Notes under the pieces: generated by a model
Database searches by the model: none
What the model was told of the DNA's origin: nothing
What the model saw: only the letters and a program-made list of their open reading frames with translations
Shown: positions 1 through 11,269 of the stretch, piece by piece
Numbering within the stretch: position 1 is the first letter of the stretch
Layout of the letters: the number at the start of each line of letters is the position of its first letter
Program-made: the position numbers and the translations under genes
NCBI GenBank assembly: GCA_047967505.1
Contig: CM106540.1
Origin: Dipteris shenzhenensis
Lineage: Eukaryota > Polypodiophyta > Polypodiopsida > Gleicheniales
Reading direction: 5' to 3' (one strand)
DNA length: 64,000 nt

Positions 1-960
1 TTGCAGGCTGCCCAAAAACTCCCCTAGCAAATGAGCTAGGGAGGGCTTTTTATAGGCTGGTTGTAGGTCAACCAATCTGTAAAACAGACTCAGTCGGTCT
101 GTTTACAGACTGGGTTGGCTTAGTCCAGCCCTATAAAAGGACCCCTTGGCTGCCCTGTTTTCTCATTCAATTTGCTCTTGCCTTAAGTCCTTCTACAGCT
201 CCACTTCAGCCTCCTGTGCAGCCCCTGAGATCCTCGGATCTAGCCCTACTCTCTAGCCTCAATCCCTTGGCAATCAGTTTAGCCTAATCTGAAGGTGACC
301 ACGCAGCACAATAGTCGGAGGTTTGGACCAGCAAACGGAGAGAGGTTTGGACACTGTTTCCTCAGCTTTCTCAGCTCTCTTTTACAATTTACACAGCTCA
401 CTCTCAGCTCTATATTTCAATCATCTCTCAGTTCTCTCATAGGATCTATCACTTCTAGTTTTCACTCTCTCACTCACGCAATAACTCTGCATTCCAGTAG
501 ATAGCACAAGCCTCTTACTTGCCTTGCAGAAGCATCCTACATCGTTAGTGTGGACAGCATCAAGGTCTCGGTATTGGTCGGTGTTGCCTCTCAGGTCTTT
601 GGGTCTGCTATACGTGTGCACAGTGAGCTCTTTAGAAGCGTGTTCCGTGCTCTCTTGAAGAGTGTTCTTTGTATTTCTCAGTTCTCTAAGTATAAAGCAA
701 ATTCTCCCCTGATTGGGAGAGGGGGCCCTCAGCGGGACAGGGACCCAATCGGTTGTCGACTCTACTCTCTATTTATCCTCATCTCCTTTCTCTCTCTATG
801 GTAAACAACGCTCATTCCTCGCTAAAGGTTTAAAGAAGGTCTTGCTGTGAATTACACGATCAGATAACCGTTGCATGTTACAACCAACATCCCATTCCGT
901 TTAACAACCTAAGAGCTGACTTCTGTGGTAAAATAATAATCAGAGTAAATTGGTGACATG
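1..960 (+). other. LTR-like / promoter-like sequence, no gene
   Basis: No credible coding frame is present. A TATA-like motif (tataaaagg) lies at 132-140 and is followed by pyrimidine-rich sequence, as in the U3-R part of plant LTRs or in a plant promoter. No TG...CA boundary pair, target duplication or primer-binding site could be found, so an LTR is only a guess. The left edge of the window may cut the unit. Confidence 0.25.
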
Positions 961-1030
961 AGCCAACCTTTTTGTTCGGGGGTCACTATGTTAGCAAAGT
1001 ATGGTCTCTCTCTCTTTAACATCCATCTCA

Positions 1031-1547
1031 AGAAGAATTGCATGTGTCATCCAACCTCTTTCATGGGCCTACTCAACCTCTGCAACAAGATAATTTGTAG
1101 CAAAAGCAATGGCCAGCTAGCAAAGCATGTCTTCTATTCTGCAATATGTATATCCTTTTGTCAGCAATGTATGTGTCTGTAACAATTGCAACCTAGCATT
1201 TTCTTCACACCATATCAATCGTGGCCTTTATCACCTTCGCTGGTAGTTTTCTTGGTGGCATGGACAAAGGTTCAAGAAGACGGCTATGCAGAGGTGTGCT
1301 AGAGGGGGTCAGCTTCTCACTACGGTTCCAAAGAATGTGTTCTTTCTCTGTCCTTCTGCACATCATGAAGAATTGCATGTGTTAGCCAACATCCTTCAGG
1401 GATCTACTTACTCAAACCGCTGCAACGTGTATAACCTCCTATTGAGGATGTGATGTGTTGCTAACATACCACATTGTTCATTGTTCACCCCAACGGTGCA
1501 ACCTGGTACTTTCTTCACACCATTAGCAATCATTGCCTTTCTCACCT
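1031..1547 (-). pseudogene. Decayed PPR E-motif sequence in two direct copies
   Basis: Downstream of the PPR gene 1 stop, the minus strand still encodes an E-motif-like stretch at about 1498-1545 (KVRKAMIANGVKKVPGC), out of frame with the PPR ORF. A second, more degraded copy lies at about 1187-1250. Flanking sequence repeats too: about 1031-1088 resembles 1367-1428. The offset is about 310-336 bp with many indels. This is an old direct duplication of the 3' end of the PPR gene, now non-coding. Confidence 0.6.
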
Positions 1548-4175
1548 TCACTGGATGTTTCCTAGTAATACATATGGAGAGGCACTCCCTTGATCTAATT
1601 CAAATACAAAATTTGCAGCACGCGCAGCCCGCTCTACATCATTGTGAATTCTGCATGATGAAAGCAAGTTCAACCATAATGAAGAGACACGTCCAAATGG
1701 CATGCTGTTGATCATGTCCTCTGCCTCGTCCAATAACCCTCTTCGGCCAAGAAGATCAATCATGCACATATAATGCTCCATGGATGGGGTTATGCCATGG
1801 TCTCTATTCATAGAGGCAAAGTGTCGCCTTCCATCAGCAACGAGACCTGCATGACTGCAAGCATTGAGAACAGATATGAAAGTGATCCTGTCTGGCTGGA
1901 AACCTTTACCCTGCATTTGACCAAACAGTTGCAAGGCCTCCTTGCCATGACCATTCTGGGCACATGCAGTCATGATTGCATTCCAAGAGACCACATCTCG
2001 CAGAGGAACCTCTGCAAACACTGCCCTTGCATCATGTACGCTCCCACACTTGCCATACATATTGACGAGGGCTGTTCCAACAACAGTATCTGATTCCCAT
2101 CCATTGCCAGTAACAACAGCATGGATCTCTCGACCCTCTTCTAAGGCTGCCACACTTGCACATGCATCCACAACTGAGCTGAAGGTGATCTTATTTGGCT
2201 GGAAGCCTTCGGCCTGTGTTTGATCCAATAGTTCCAAGGCCTCCTTGCCATGGCCATTCTGGGCATTTACATTTATCATGGTGCTCCAAGAGATCACATC
2301 TCTCTGTGGCATCTCTGCAAACGCTGCCCTTGCATCATCTAGGATCCTGCACTTGCCATACATGTTGATGAGGGAATTCCCCACAACAACATCCGACTCC
2401 CATCCATTGCCTGCAACACTGGCATGGATCAACCGACCCTCTTCTAGGGCTGCCACACTTGCACAAGCATCCACAATGCAGATGAAGGTAATCCTGTCTA
2501 GCTCAAAGCCTTCATCCTTCATTTGACCAAACAGTTGCAGTGCCTCTTTGCCATTCCCATTGTGGGCACAAGCACTAATCATGGCACTCCACGAGGCCAC
2601 ATTTTGCTGTGGCAACTCTGCAAACACTGCCCTTGCATCATCCAGACTCCTGCACTTGCCATACAAATTGACGAGGGCTGTCCCCACAATGATATCTGAC
2701 TCCAATCCATTGCAAGCGACAGTACCATGCATCACTCGACCCTCTTCTAAGGCTGCCAAACTGGCACATGCATCCACTATGCATATGCAAGTGACCCTGT
2801 TTGGCTCGACGCCTTCAGCCTGCATTTTACCAAACAGTTCCAGGGCTTCCTTGTCATGCCTGTTCTGGGCACACACTGTAATCATGGCATTCCAAGAGAC
2901 CACGTCCCTCTTTGGCATATCTGCAAATACTGCCCTTGCATCATCTAGGCTAGCACACTTGCCATACATATTGACAAGAGCATTCCCCACAACACCATCT
3001 GACTCCCATCCCCTGCCAGCAATAGTAGCATGGATCATGCGGCCTTCTTCTAGAGCTGCTATAGTAGCAGACGCATTCACAACGCAGATGAAGGTGACCT
3101 TGTCTAGCTCGAAGCCTTCTGCTTGCATTTGGCCAAACAGTTCCAGGGCCTCTTTGCCATGCCCATTCTGGGCACAAGTAGTGATCATGGCACTCCAAGA
3201 GATCACATTCAGGTGTGGAACGTCCACAAACACTGCCCTTGCATCATCTAGGCTCCCACACTTGCCATACATATTGACAAGGGCTGTCCCCACCACCACA
3301 TCGGACTCCCACCCAATGCCAGCAACAGTAGCATGAATCCATCGACCCTCTTCTAAGGCTGCAACGCTGGCACAAGCATCCATAACACAGACGAAGGTGA
3401 CTTTGTTTGGCTCGAAGCTTTCCACCTGCATTTGAACAAAGAATTGCAGGGCCTCCTTGGCATGTTCATTCTGGGAACACGCTGCGATCATGGCATTCCA
3501 GGAGACTACATCTCTGTGTGGCATCTCTGCAAATAATGCCCTTGCGTCATCCAGATTCCCGTTCTGGGAAAACCCTGCGATCATAATATTCCAGGAGTAC
3601 AAATCCCGATGGACTATTTTGTCAAATACAGCACGTGCATTCTCCAGGCTCCCACACTTGCTGTACATTTGGACGAGAAGGTTACGCAGAAATGTGTTTC
3701 CCTCATAGCCACGGTTGTTCATGTGTTCATGCACAAGTTTGCCCTCAGACAGGGCCTTGGCACTAATGCAAAGCCTCAAAAGCGAAGTATAGGTAGCATG
3801 GTCTGTATCTGGACCCAGCTGACGAAGGATCTCCAAATTGAACCTTTCAATTCCACTGTCTTCATTTCTCTGATGGGGGATCTGTGTGCGACAGGGCTTG
3901 CTAGTTCCGAGCTTGGTTGGCAGGTCTTCAAGGATCCACTCACTACATGGTAGCTTGGTGCCCATCAACCTCAAATACGGGACAGGCAACGGCTCCAGGA
4001 CCATGTCACTAAAACGCAGATACGTATTTCTAATCCCGGAGTCCGAAACCTTCGAGGTGGTAGTGGTGCAACATACGACCAAGTGTGATTGTTTTCTCTT
4101 CAAGGGTAGCGGTGCAATTGCAAGGAGAGGCAAATATGGTAAAGAAAAACTAACACAAAACAGGAAGAGCGCCAT
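1548..4175 (-). CDS. PLS-class pentatricopeptide repeat protein (PPR gene 1), E region broken
   Basis: The reading frame gives 875 residues from the first in-frame ATG (4175); the frame is open a little further upstream but has no other ATG before a stop at about 4230-4232. Residues 1-120 form a non-repeat leader with a hydrophobic start (MALFLFCVSF) that could be an organelle-targeting or signal sequence. From about residue 124 there are tandem P, L and S motifs in about 101-residue triplets (patterns NMYGKCGSLDDARAVF, DVVSWNAMI, LEEGR.IHA). From about residue 780 the E region begins (HYMCMIDLLGRRG). PLS-E proteins normally bind single-stranded RNA in mitochondria or plastids and specify C-to-U editing sites. 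Here the E region stops at YVLLGNIQ. The next E residues are present in another frame, so a small deletion has removed the link. No DYW domain is present. It may be a truncated gene or a recent pseudogene. Confidence 0.85.
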   Translation of the reverse strand: MALFLFCVSFSLPYLPLLAIAPLPLKRKQSHLVVCCTTTTSKVSDSGIRNTYLRFSDMVLEPLPVPYLRLMGTKLPCSEWILEDLPTKLGTSKPCRTQIPHQRNEDSGIERFNLEILRQLGPDTDHATYTSLLRLCISAKALSEGKLVHEHMNNRGYEGNTFLRNLLVQMYSKCGSLENARAVFDKIVHRDLYSWNIMIAGFSQNGNLDDARALFAEMPHRDVVSWNAMIAACSQNEHAKEALQFFVQMQVESFEPNKVTFVCVMDACASVAALEEGRWIHATVAGIGWESDVVVGTALVNMYGKCGSLDDARAVFVDVPHLNVISWSAMITTCAQNGHGKEALELFGQMQAEGFELDKVTFICVVNASATIAALEEGRMIHATIAGRGWESDGVVGNALVNMYGKCASLDDARAVFADMPKRDVVSWNAMITVCAQNRHDKEALELFGKMQAEGVEPNRVTCICIVDACASLAALEEGRVMHGTVACNGLESDIIVGTALVNLYGKCRSLDDARAVFAELPQQNVASWSAMISACAHNGNGKEALQLFGQMKDEGFELDRITFICIVDACASVAALEEGRLIHASVAGNGWESDVVVGNSLINMYGKCRILDDARAAFAEMPQRDVISWSTMINVNAQNGHGKEALELLDQTQAEGFQPNKITFSSVVDACASVAALEEGREIHAVVTGNGWESDTVVGTALVNMYGKCGSVHDARAVFAEVPLRDVVSWNAIMTACAQNGHGKEALQLFGQMQGKGFQPDRITFISVLNACSHAGLVADGRRHFASMNRDHGITPSMEHYMCMIDLLGRRGLLDEAEDMINSMPFGRVSSLWLNLLSSCRIHNDVERAARAANFVFELDQGSASPYVLLGNIQ
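1900..3560 (-). repeat. Tandem 303-bp PLS-triplet units inside PPR gene 1
   Basis: The same DNA landmark (the antisense of ALELFGQM) recurs at about 1921, 2221, 2524, 2828, 3131 and 3434, a spacing of 303 bp or 101 codons. Six successive units are strongly similar at the DNA level. This points to recent amplification or gene conversion rather than ancient PPR motif divergence. Confidence 0.8.
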
Positions 4176-4208
4176 ACGTATGATGTTCTTGCCAGAAGTG
4201 GGCAGCAA

Positions 4209-4928
4209 AGAACGGATGCAACAAAGTACTCAAAGGCCACAAATTAACAAAGACGCACCTTCCCTTCCATGGCTCTCGACCTTCGATTCGTTGGTTGTGA
4301 GAGAAGAAAGCCTCATAGCAACATTTTCAGATGACGCCTCTCATATGAACTCTCCAACGTGGCACAATAGCCAAGGTGCAGTCACATGATGTAGCAAACC
4401 GACGATCCTGTTTTCGTGTATCTTTGATGCGATCGTACCGGCCGCATGATGCAACTAGCTCGATGCAATCACTACCAACCGCATGCATGCTCTCTGAACG
4501 AGTCCTGATGTTAAAAAATTTCTCCTCCTGTGTGTGAGAGAGAGCGAGCGAGAGAGAGACCTAGGATGATCATAGATCTCCTTCGATATGCCTCCTCTAC
4601 ACCACAAGTGAAAAGAGCGGAGGAAAGCTCTAAGAAATTAGATGACAAAGCTCCAAAATTCCCCAAAAACATGTGAAAAAGGGGGGGACCAACACAGATG
4701 CGACACCCACAAGGAATACTTGAAATTCCTAAAAGTTCCAAAAATAAGAAGAATACCCAATAAGAGCCAAAACCTCTCGAAAAGAATTACCCATCCACAA
4801 AGGTCTAGAGAAAATAAGCCACACTTTTCGATTCTAAAATGGGGAATCTTCATCAATCACATTTGCATCTACTAAACTCATTTTCTTTTGAGGGGATCTT
4901 GATCAATAAGCCTTCTCTCATGATGTCT
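4209..4928. other. Upstream region of PPR gene 1, no gene seen
   Basis: This stretch lies 5' of PPR gene 1 and should hold its promoter. I see a short GA-rich run at about 4530-4560 and no convincing coding frame. No TATA box can be assigned with confidence. Confidence 0.4.
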
Positions 4929-5535
4929 TCAGCTTTTCATCTCTCTACTTCTTATAAAAAAACTCTCAATATGTCGTTCTCTTCCACAATATTGGTAGAC
5001 ACTACTATATTGAATTCCATTCCTTCTAGCTCTCTTTTTTTCCTTCACAGCATATGTGTGTTCTCCACCTTTCTCTTCACAACATATAGCATCCAAAAAA
5101 TCCAACTCATCATCCATTCTCAAAATTTTGATAGTCTCAAAGTACCTTGGGCATAAACTTGCTAAAAGTATTTGCCTTTGCATCAACCACTTCTACCGTT
5201 GGCATAGACTTTGCTAGAAGTATGGCCTTTGTATCATCCACTTCTACTTTCGAACCAAGAACATTCAAATGCGTAAGGAGTGCTTGCATAAGATGCAGAT
5301 GAGTTCCTAAGCTCTCCTTGTCACCCATATGAAGACTAAACAATTTTTACTTAAACTAAGATTCGGAGTGCTTGATCCTAATACCAAAAAGAGATTCTAG
5401 AATTACCAATTCTCGGTTGTTCTCCTCCCCAATGGCCAACTTGTCCACCTCCAATTGATTTGTCATTTTCTTGTCTATGCCAAAGACCAGCTTCCACAAT
5501 CCCTTCTCCATGAAATAGAGTCTAGTTGAAGGCCA
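4929..5535 (-). pseudogene. Ty1/copia gag relic
   Basis: Minus-strand frames at 5137-5343 and 4929-5186, with intervening stops, recall the plant copia Gag (UBN2) family. A segment MGDKESLGTHLHLMQALLTH followed by a KVEVDD..ILLAKSMP-like part matches the usual Gag helix region, and a degraded zinc-knuckle-like YQYCGRERHIE follows. Upstream, residues such as EKGLWKLVFG resemble the Gag start. No LTR is visible beside it. Its upstream end meets an rRNA fragment directly. Confidence 0.6.
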
Positions 5536-5540
5536 CCATG

Positions 5541-6150
5541 CCTTACCTACATTGTTCTATCGATCAGAGGCTGTTCACCTTGGACACCAAATGCGGTTAT
5601 GAGTACGATTGGGCATGATCGGCAATCGCTCCTCCAGATTTTCACAGGCCATCGAGGGTGCATTGGACACTACGAGACGTGCGATGCTTTACCAGCCACT
5701 GGACCCTATCTCCAGGTGATCGATTTCAGGGTGGGCGGGCTGTTAAAAAGAAAAGAGAACTCTTCTCGGGGCCCCCATCGGTGTCTTCAAATTGGATCAC
5801 ATTGCCGTCCACCGCCACGTCTCGGTTCGAGAATATTGACCTGATTCCCTTTCGATGCTCGGCACGTAGTGCGCCCTTGACACAGGACTACCCCATATCT
5901 TAGGATCGACTAACCCACATCTAATTGCTATTCACATGGAACCTTTCTCCACTTTGGTCTTCAAAGTTCTCATTTGAATATTTGCTACTACCACCAAGAT
6001 CTACACAGGCGATCGTTTCACTCGAGCTCGTGCTACGACCCCCATGGCTTCCTACTCATCGGGGCCTCGTACTCACCCTGATGGCCGGGTATAGGTCACG
6101 TGCTTCAATGCCATCCAATGGTTCTCCCCATTGTAGTTGGCAATCATCTA
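5541..6150 (-). pseudogene. Partial nuclear 26S (LSU) rRNA, degenerate
   Basis: The reverse strand matches conserved plant 26S rRNA along its whole length. Recognisable blocks include the antisense of GACCTATACCCGGC at about 6085, of TTTGAATGAGAACTTTGAAG-like sequence near 5965, the CTGTTAAACAGAAAAG-like block near 5745, and CAGAGGCTGTTCACCTTG near 5563-5580. Many positions differ from the conserved sequence, often as C-to-T or G-to-A changes with small indels, so this is not a working gene. Only an internal part of the LSU gene is present; no 5.8S, ITS or 18S is seen. The match was made from memory of the conserved sequence, without alignment. Confidence 0.85.
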
Positions 6151-8229
6151 CAATACTTGGATTTATCTAACCTGTCTAGGTCTAACAGTAGACTTTGAGC
6201 AAAACAACTAGAGTCACTCAAGCTCTTACAATCTAACCTTGTTTAAACCTTTCCAATAGACCTAACCCTACATGCTATCATAAATCGATACCTCATAGGC
6301 CCTCAAACAAACCTTGAAGTCTTTCAATGTGTCATAGGCTCTCAACCAACCTCGATCTAATACCAAATAATAGGATTCAGTTGCAATTTGCAAATGCAAT
6401 AAAGGATTTCACTCAAAATGTAATCTACACATATATGTAGTCTGGACATAAAATACAACACGCTGATTGACAATATGCACACTTAAATATTCAACCCACG
6501 AGATAGAAAGGCAATGTAATATAGGATTCATGACTCATATATTAAAGACTCAATAAATTAGAAAGTCCTGCAACAGCTCACCATGACCATGTTTGTTGCT
6601 ACTTACAATGATTCTAGAGACTCAAGACACTTCTTAGCTTGCTTCATGAATTGACAATGATGGCACATATAGAAACAGGCTCCAGGTTTGTTGATGCAAA
6701 TTAATTAATTATCACACATCCTAAATTAAGCTTACACGGACCAAATTGTGTTCTTGCCCATCACATTTGTAGGAGTCATGACCTTCTCCACACTAAAACA
6801 TCTAACCACTAGTAGCCATGGATTGCCACTTGTAGTTGATGCTACCGTCAGCTATATGAAGAGCAAATCACATGCCACTGTCAGCTGTATGAAGGGCCAA
6901 TCACATGCACCAAAAGCCATGCACTTTAATGGCTACTAAGGCAACCCTATCGTTGCTTCACAAATGCCATCATAACAAGGTCCTATTCTCAAATGATAAA
7001 AGCACAACCCAAGAAAAAGATCTTCCCAATAGTTTATGGTGATGGAGCCTTGGGTGCAAAGTTTCTCTCGACACGTGAAGAGACCCCATGCAAGTATGCC
7101 ACTTGCCATTGAAGAGGCCAAAGCACTAAAGAGTCAAGATGTGCACCTAAAATGATGCAAGATGCTCGAAAGGTCCTAAAATTTTTTACATTATAGTTCA
7201 TTTCGTTGATTCAACCTCATTTTATCTCTTAAAAGAATTACATTATGCAAAAGATTATCATGCAAAATGTCTATACTTTGTAAGAGTCAATATAGAATGT
7301 ACTTTGCAAGTCATTTTTCTCTTACTTTATATACTTTACATTTTAACAAAATTGCACATAAGCTTATTTAAGCATATTATTTTATTATTGGGAATGCAAT
7401 AACAAGGGGAGGGGGTGTTCATGACACTTGTCTTCCCAATTAAGCTAAAACATTTTCTCACTTTTGTTTTTCTTGTTGGGATGGTGGCAGGTACGTAGAC
7501 ATCTATCCCCCTTCAATAAAAATTTTGTCAAACTTGATTGCTGTTAAAGGTCTCTTGAAAGACATTCATGGTTTCTATTTCACTAAAATATCATCATTTT
7601 GGAAATTTTTATACAAATTCATTTTCAAAGTGGCTTTGTTTGGTCTTGAAATATAACTTCTCTCTTCAAGTCTTGTCATTTAACTATGCAGAAGGGATCT
7701 TCAATATCTTTTGTACACACACACACACACATAGTTATGAAAGGAAGTGTGCTTTGATACTTACAAGTGATGAAAGGAAAGCATATGTAGGCCTAGACTC
7801 ATGCTTGTTCCTATTGGCTTTATTCAATGGAAGAGCTTGTTAAATACACACATGGATTGCCAAAGAACACACAATAGGAAATAGCATGCAGCAAGTGCCC
7901 AAGGAATGTCCACGACTGTCACTTGAGTGAAACTATGCCATTACACTTGCTCTTCACTAAAATATTATGCTTTTCATTCTAACGAGAAAGCCACATTCAA
8001 AGTGACACAAAGCTACGTGTTATTGTTTATTGAACTTTCCGATCAAAGCCATGAGGGATAGTGCAATGTCATTGAAGGAACTAAAGGTATGTATCCAAAT
8101 TGAGGACTCTATCTTGGTCACCTCATATGGGGGAGCTATTGGCACTTTCAATTTCAGTATGGTGCAGAAAGAAAAGGTATGTATCCATTCGTCATGCCCT
8201 TGTATGCCTCAATCTTTTCCCTCTCTAGC
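6151..8229. other. Intergenic, AT-rich, no gene seen
   Basis: No supported gene. Small features are a twofold imperfect direct repeat of about 33 bp near 6838-6910 (a CAGCTRTATGAAG motif in each copy) and a short CA microsatellite at about 7711-7731. The rest looks like old, unrecognisable repeat DNA. Confidence 0.4.
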
Positions 8230-8970
8230 TAAAGGCACCCCCTATTCATTGCCTTTGTAAGGCCAACCTGAATGGTGTCAGGCTGGTGGCGACTTTGTAA
8301 GAAGTGCGGTATGCCCAGACTGTGGAAAGGAGCTTCTCACCCCAATACGTGCGATGACTATTCATTAGTAATGTGGTAAACTACTGAACTTCTTATTGGA
8401 GGACTCCACCTATCCATTCACTTTTGCGCGGATAATAAGGTGATGACTTTTTGTGAATGACCATGTAGGAATTTGTCATCTCCTTCACCACTTGTGCCAC
8501 AAAATGATTTCCTATGTCGCTCAGAAGCTCAATCGAACAGCCGAACCGACATAACACATCCTTGTATAAACACTTGGTTGTAAAGCATGTAGTGTTGTCT
8601 CACAGTGGCTAGGCTTCCACCCACTTGGTGTAATAATCTATGGTTGCTAGCACATAAAAATTTTGAGTTTGAGCAACAGATGACGGCTTGAAAGGACCCA
8701 TGAATTCCAAACCCCATTTCTGGAAAGGACCCAAAGGAAGCACTGGCTGCATCGGCATGTGGTTCCGATCCTGTCCCAACCATTGACATAGATCGCACTG
8801 TAGCGTGAATCGACAGGCATCCTTCTGTAGTCTTGGCCACCATAACCCTTCTTGCAGCACCTTCTTAGCCATAATAGCTCCCACAACATGACCACTTCTT
8901 GCCACCCCACAATGCGCCTCTGTGAGGACCGCTGCTTGCTCCTACAAAAGCACACACCAAAGTAGAACAT
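8230..8970 (-). pseudogene. Integrase of decayed gypsy element
   Basis: The zinc-binding part is visible in a 98-residue frame (GHVVGAIMAKK, then CRFTLQCDLCQW). It is followed by the catalytic-core start FQKWGLEFMGPF and DYYTKWVEA. The core continues toward lower coordinates in other frames (SDIGNHFVAQVV, SSPYYPR, LLSTVWAYRTSYKVAT), so at least two frameshifts have occurred. In life such integrases insert retroelement cDNA. Confidence 0.75.
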
Positions 8971-8999
8971 CTATCAAGTGCTTGTGGTAGAGTTGACCA

Positions 9000-9605
9000 A
9001 CAACCACCTCAAATCTGCGGCTTCTGAGTGCTAATCGCTTCCATTGATCCTTGTTGAGATAGTTCGGCATTTGTTCAGACATCATGAAGTGCATCATCTC
9101 ATCATACCATGACCATGGCATGCCCTAGGTTGTTGGCCCCTCTCATGGCTTCGCAACGGCCACCAAAACTACATTGAGGTCCACGTCCGGGAACTCATTT
9201 TCAATGTTGATTGTGGGCTCCCCTATTTCTAGCTATGATAGGTAGCCCACCACTATGTGTTGGGATCCTGTCTATGTGCCACCTCAAAAATCATACTCGT
9301 GCAGTAGTAGGAGCATCCATTTGGCCAGTCTCCCCATCAAGTTTTGCTGCTTGACCAAGTATAGCAACGCCAAATGATCGAGATGGAGAGTGAAACATTG
9401 CCCCTACAAGTAGTGGCGAGACTTCTTCACAATGCACACCACCCCGAGGCCTTCACATTTGGTTACTGAGTAGTTTCGCTCTACCGATGATAGTCTGCGG
9501 CTTGCACAATACATTGGCTGAAACCACCCTACCTCGTCCTGATGCATCAGAACGGTACTAATTGCTCGATCCAAGGCATCTTTGAATAAAAGAAAGGTCT
9601 TCTCC
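9000..9605 (-). pseudogene. RNase H domain of decayed gypsy element
   Basis: Minus-strand translation with frameshifts gives RRLSSVERNYSVTKCEGLG and then a VKKSRHYL...HLDHLALLYLVKQ-like stretch. This is the typical Ty3 RNase H core that removes RNA from RNA-DNA hybrids. It lies between RT and integrase, as expected. It is not translatable as it stands. Confidence 0.65.
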
Positions 9606-9649
9606 TAATGTAGAGGGATCAAGATACGTGCTCTAGAAAGTTGTACCTT

Positions 9650-10610
9650 CAACTACCAATACACCTTCTCACATTTTGTGGACCATACAAACGTTTTGAG
9701 TTCCACGTGCACCAACACATTCAGGGGTATGGTGATGTGAGCCAAGAAATAGAGGTGATGACCATGCCATCGTATATGTCCCAGAAACCGCACGCATTCT
9801 TTTGGGTTTACTAGTGCTGGCACTTGCATGATTGCTGCCACTTTATCTGGGTCCACTGCTAGCATGGATAATTTTTTCAAGTTAGTTTCGGTCAAAAGGT
9901 AAACTTTTATATTGGAGTCAAAAGTTTGTATGCCCTAATAAAATGAACATTTGAAATATTCACGAAGATTTGAAATTATTATGCAAAAAAGTTAAAAATT
10001 TCGCCAAGATTTACATTTTTTCCTTTACAATTCAAAAGAAAATATATTAAAAGATACTATATTCTACCAATATTGTGAAACTTAAAAAATTAGCATGAAA
10101 ACTTTCGCCAAGATTTTATATTAATCTATAAGCATAAATTTGATAAAAACATCCATGACTGCTATTCCTTGAGTGTTGATCACATGCCCTAATAGGTTGG
10201 CACTCCGGATCACAAATGCACACTTTATTGGTTTCAAGCTAAACGACACTTTTGTACAGCGTTGAAAGTATAGCTGCAAGTGATCCAAGGGATTGACTTT
10301 GGTTTTGAACATGCTGAGGTCGATGGTGCATTCCGCAAACTGAACCACATGACCGTGCACACATACAGCTCCCAGGCCATAATGAAAGTAGTCTTTGGCT
10401 GGTCTTGTGGCACCATCTGAATCTGGTTATATCTATTGTACCCGTCCATAAATGAATAGATCTCGTGCCTCCCACTTCAGCTAGCATGGAATCCGTATGT
10501 GGGAGTGGAAATGGTTTTGGCATTGTAGCTGCATTCAATTTCGATAATCCACACAAATTCTTAGCTTCTTGTTTTTCTTGGGCACAATCACAATCAAAGA
10601 GATTCACTCC
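9650..10610 (-). pseudogene. Reverse transcriptase of decayed gypsy element, split by a MITE
   Basis: Upstream frames carry degraded DGYNRYNQIQM and QPKTTFIMAWELYV, typical of the Ty3 palm and fingers. Another frame gives KPIKCAFV and LLGHVINTQGIAV. The protein then breaks at the inserted element at 9862-10157 and resumes with AVDPDKVAAIM and RFLGHIRWHG, the connection to RNase H. Frameshifts also lie outside the insertion. Confidence 0.75.
9862..10157. mobile_element. MITE (about 296 bp, possibly hAT-type)
   Basis: An AT-rich block interrupts the gypsy RT. It is flanked by the direct repeat actgcta (9855-9861 and 10158-10164), an apparent 7-8 bp target duplication. Its ends read gcatggataattttt and, inverted from the right, catggatgttttt, giving a short terminal inverted repeat. 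It contains no coding frame. Size, duplication length and lack of genes fit a non-autonomous hAT-like MITE. The exact left end is uncertain by one base. Confidence 0.7.
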
Positions 10611-11269
10611 GGATCCTCGATTGGTGCAATGAATCCCACCTACAGTATCCTCTCTTGTTTCGTCTTGACCTGCTTAGCCACATGCAGATTCATACGATAA
10701 GTTCAGTGCATTTTGGTGGGCACGGCATCCTTCAAGTCAACCCAATGATGGTAAATCTTTGGGTCTATCCCCCACATATTGGAATAGTCCCATGCTAACA
10801 TGTCCACAAACTCAGTTAGCACTGACACCAGTTCCTTCCAGAATTCCTTTTCTAAGAGTGCTGATCTTCATAGGCTTGGAGCTCCCATCAACACTTAGAA
10901 CACCGTCTCTCGGGCATCTTCCTATACGGGCATTAGCCGCATCATTCATTCCTCAAATTCAATTCCCTCTCTTATTCTAGGACATCTTTCATATCCAGAT
11001 CCATGATACTAGGTCCTCCATAGGTTGCAGCTGCAGGTGCGGTAACACCCAATCTGTCCCTAGTTCTGGCCAGTGGTGTTGTGCAAAAATTTCCATGACA
11101 TCAACTGAGAATAGTGGCACCAAATCCGAGTTGTTGCATAGAAGCTCCTCTTCTTCAGCATCCTCGAGGCCATCCGCCATGTTCACTGTTTTGTCCATGA
11201 TTGGTCACACTACTCCCTCGAGTGTATTGACCACTCCCATTGGCATGTGGACCTTGTGTCTACCTTGCC

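Noticed and set aside
2548-3336. Plus-strand ORF of 262 codons
   Set aside because: It is the antisense shadow of PPR gene 1 and shows the same 303-bp period.
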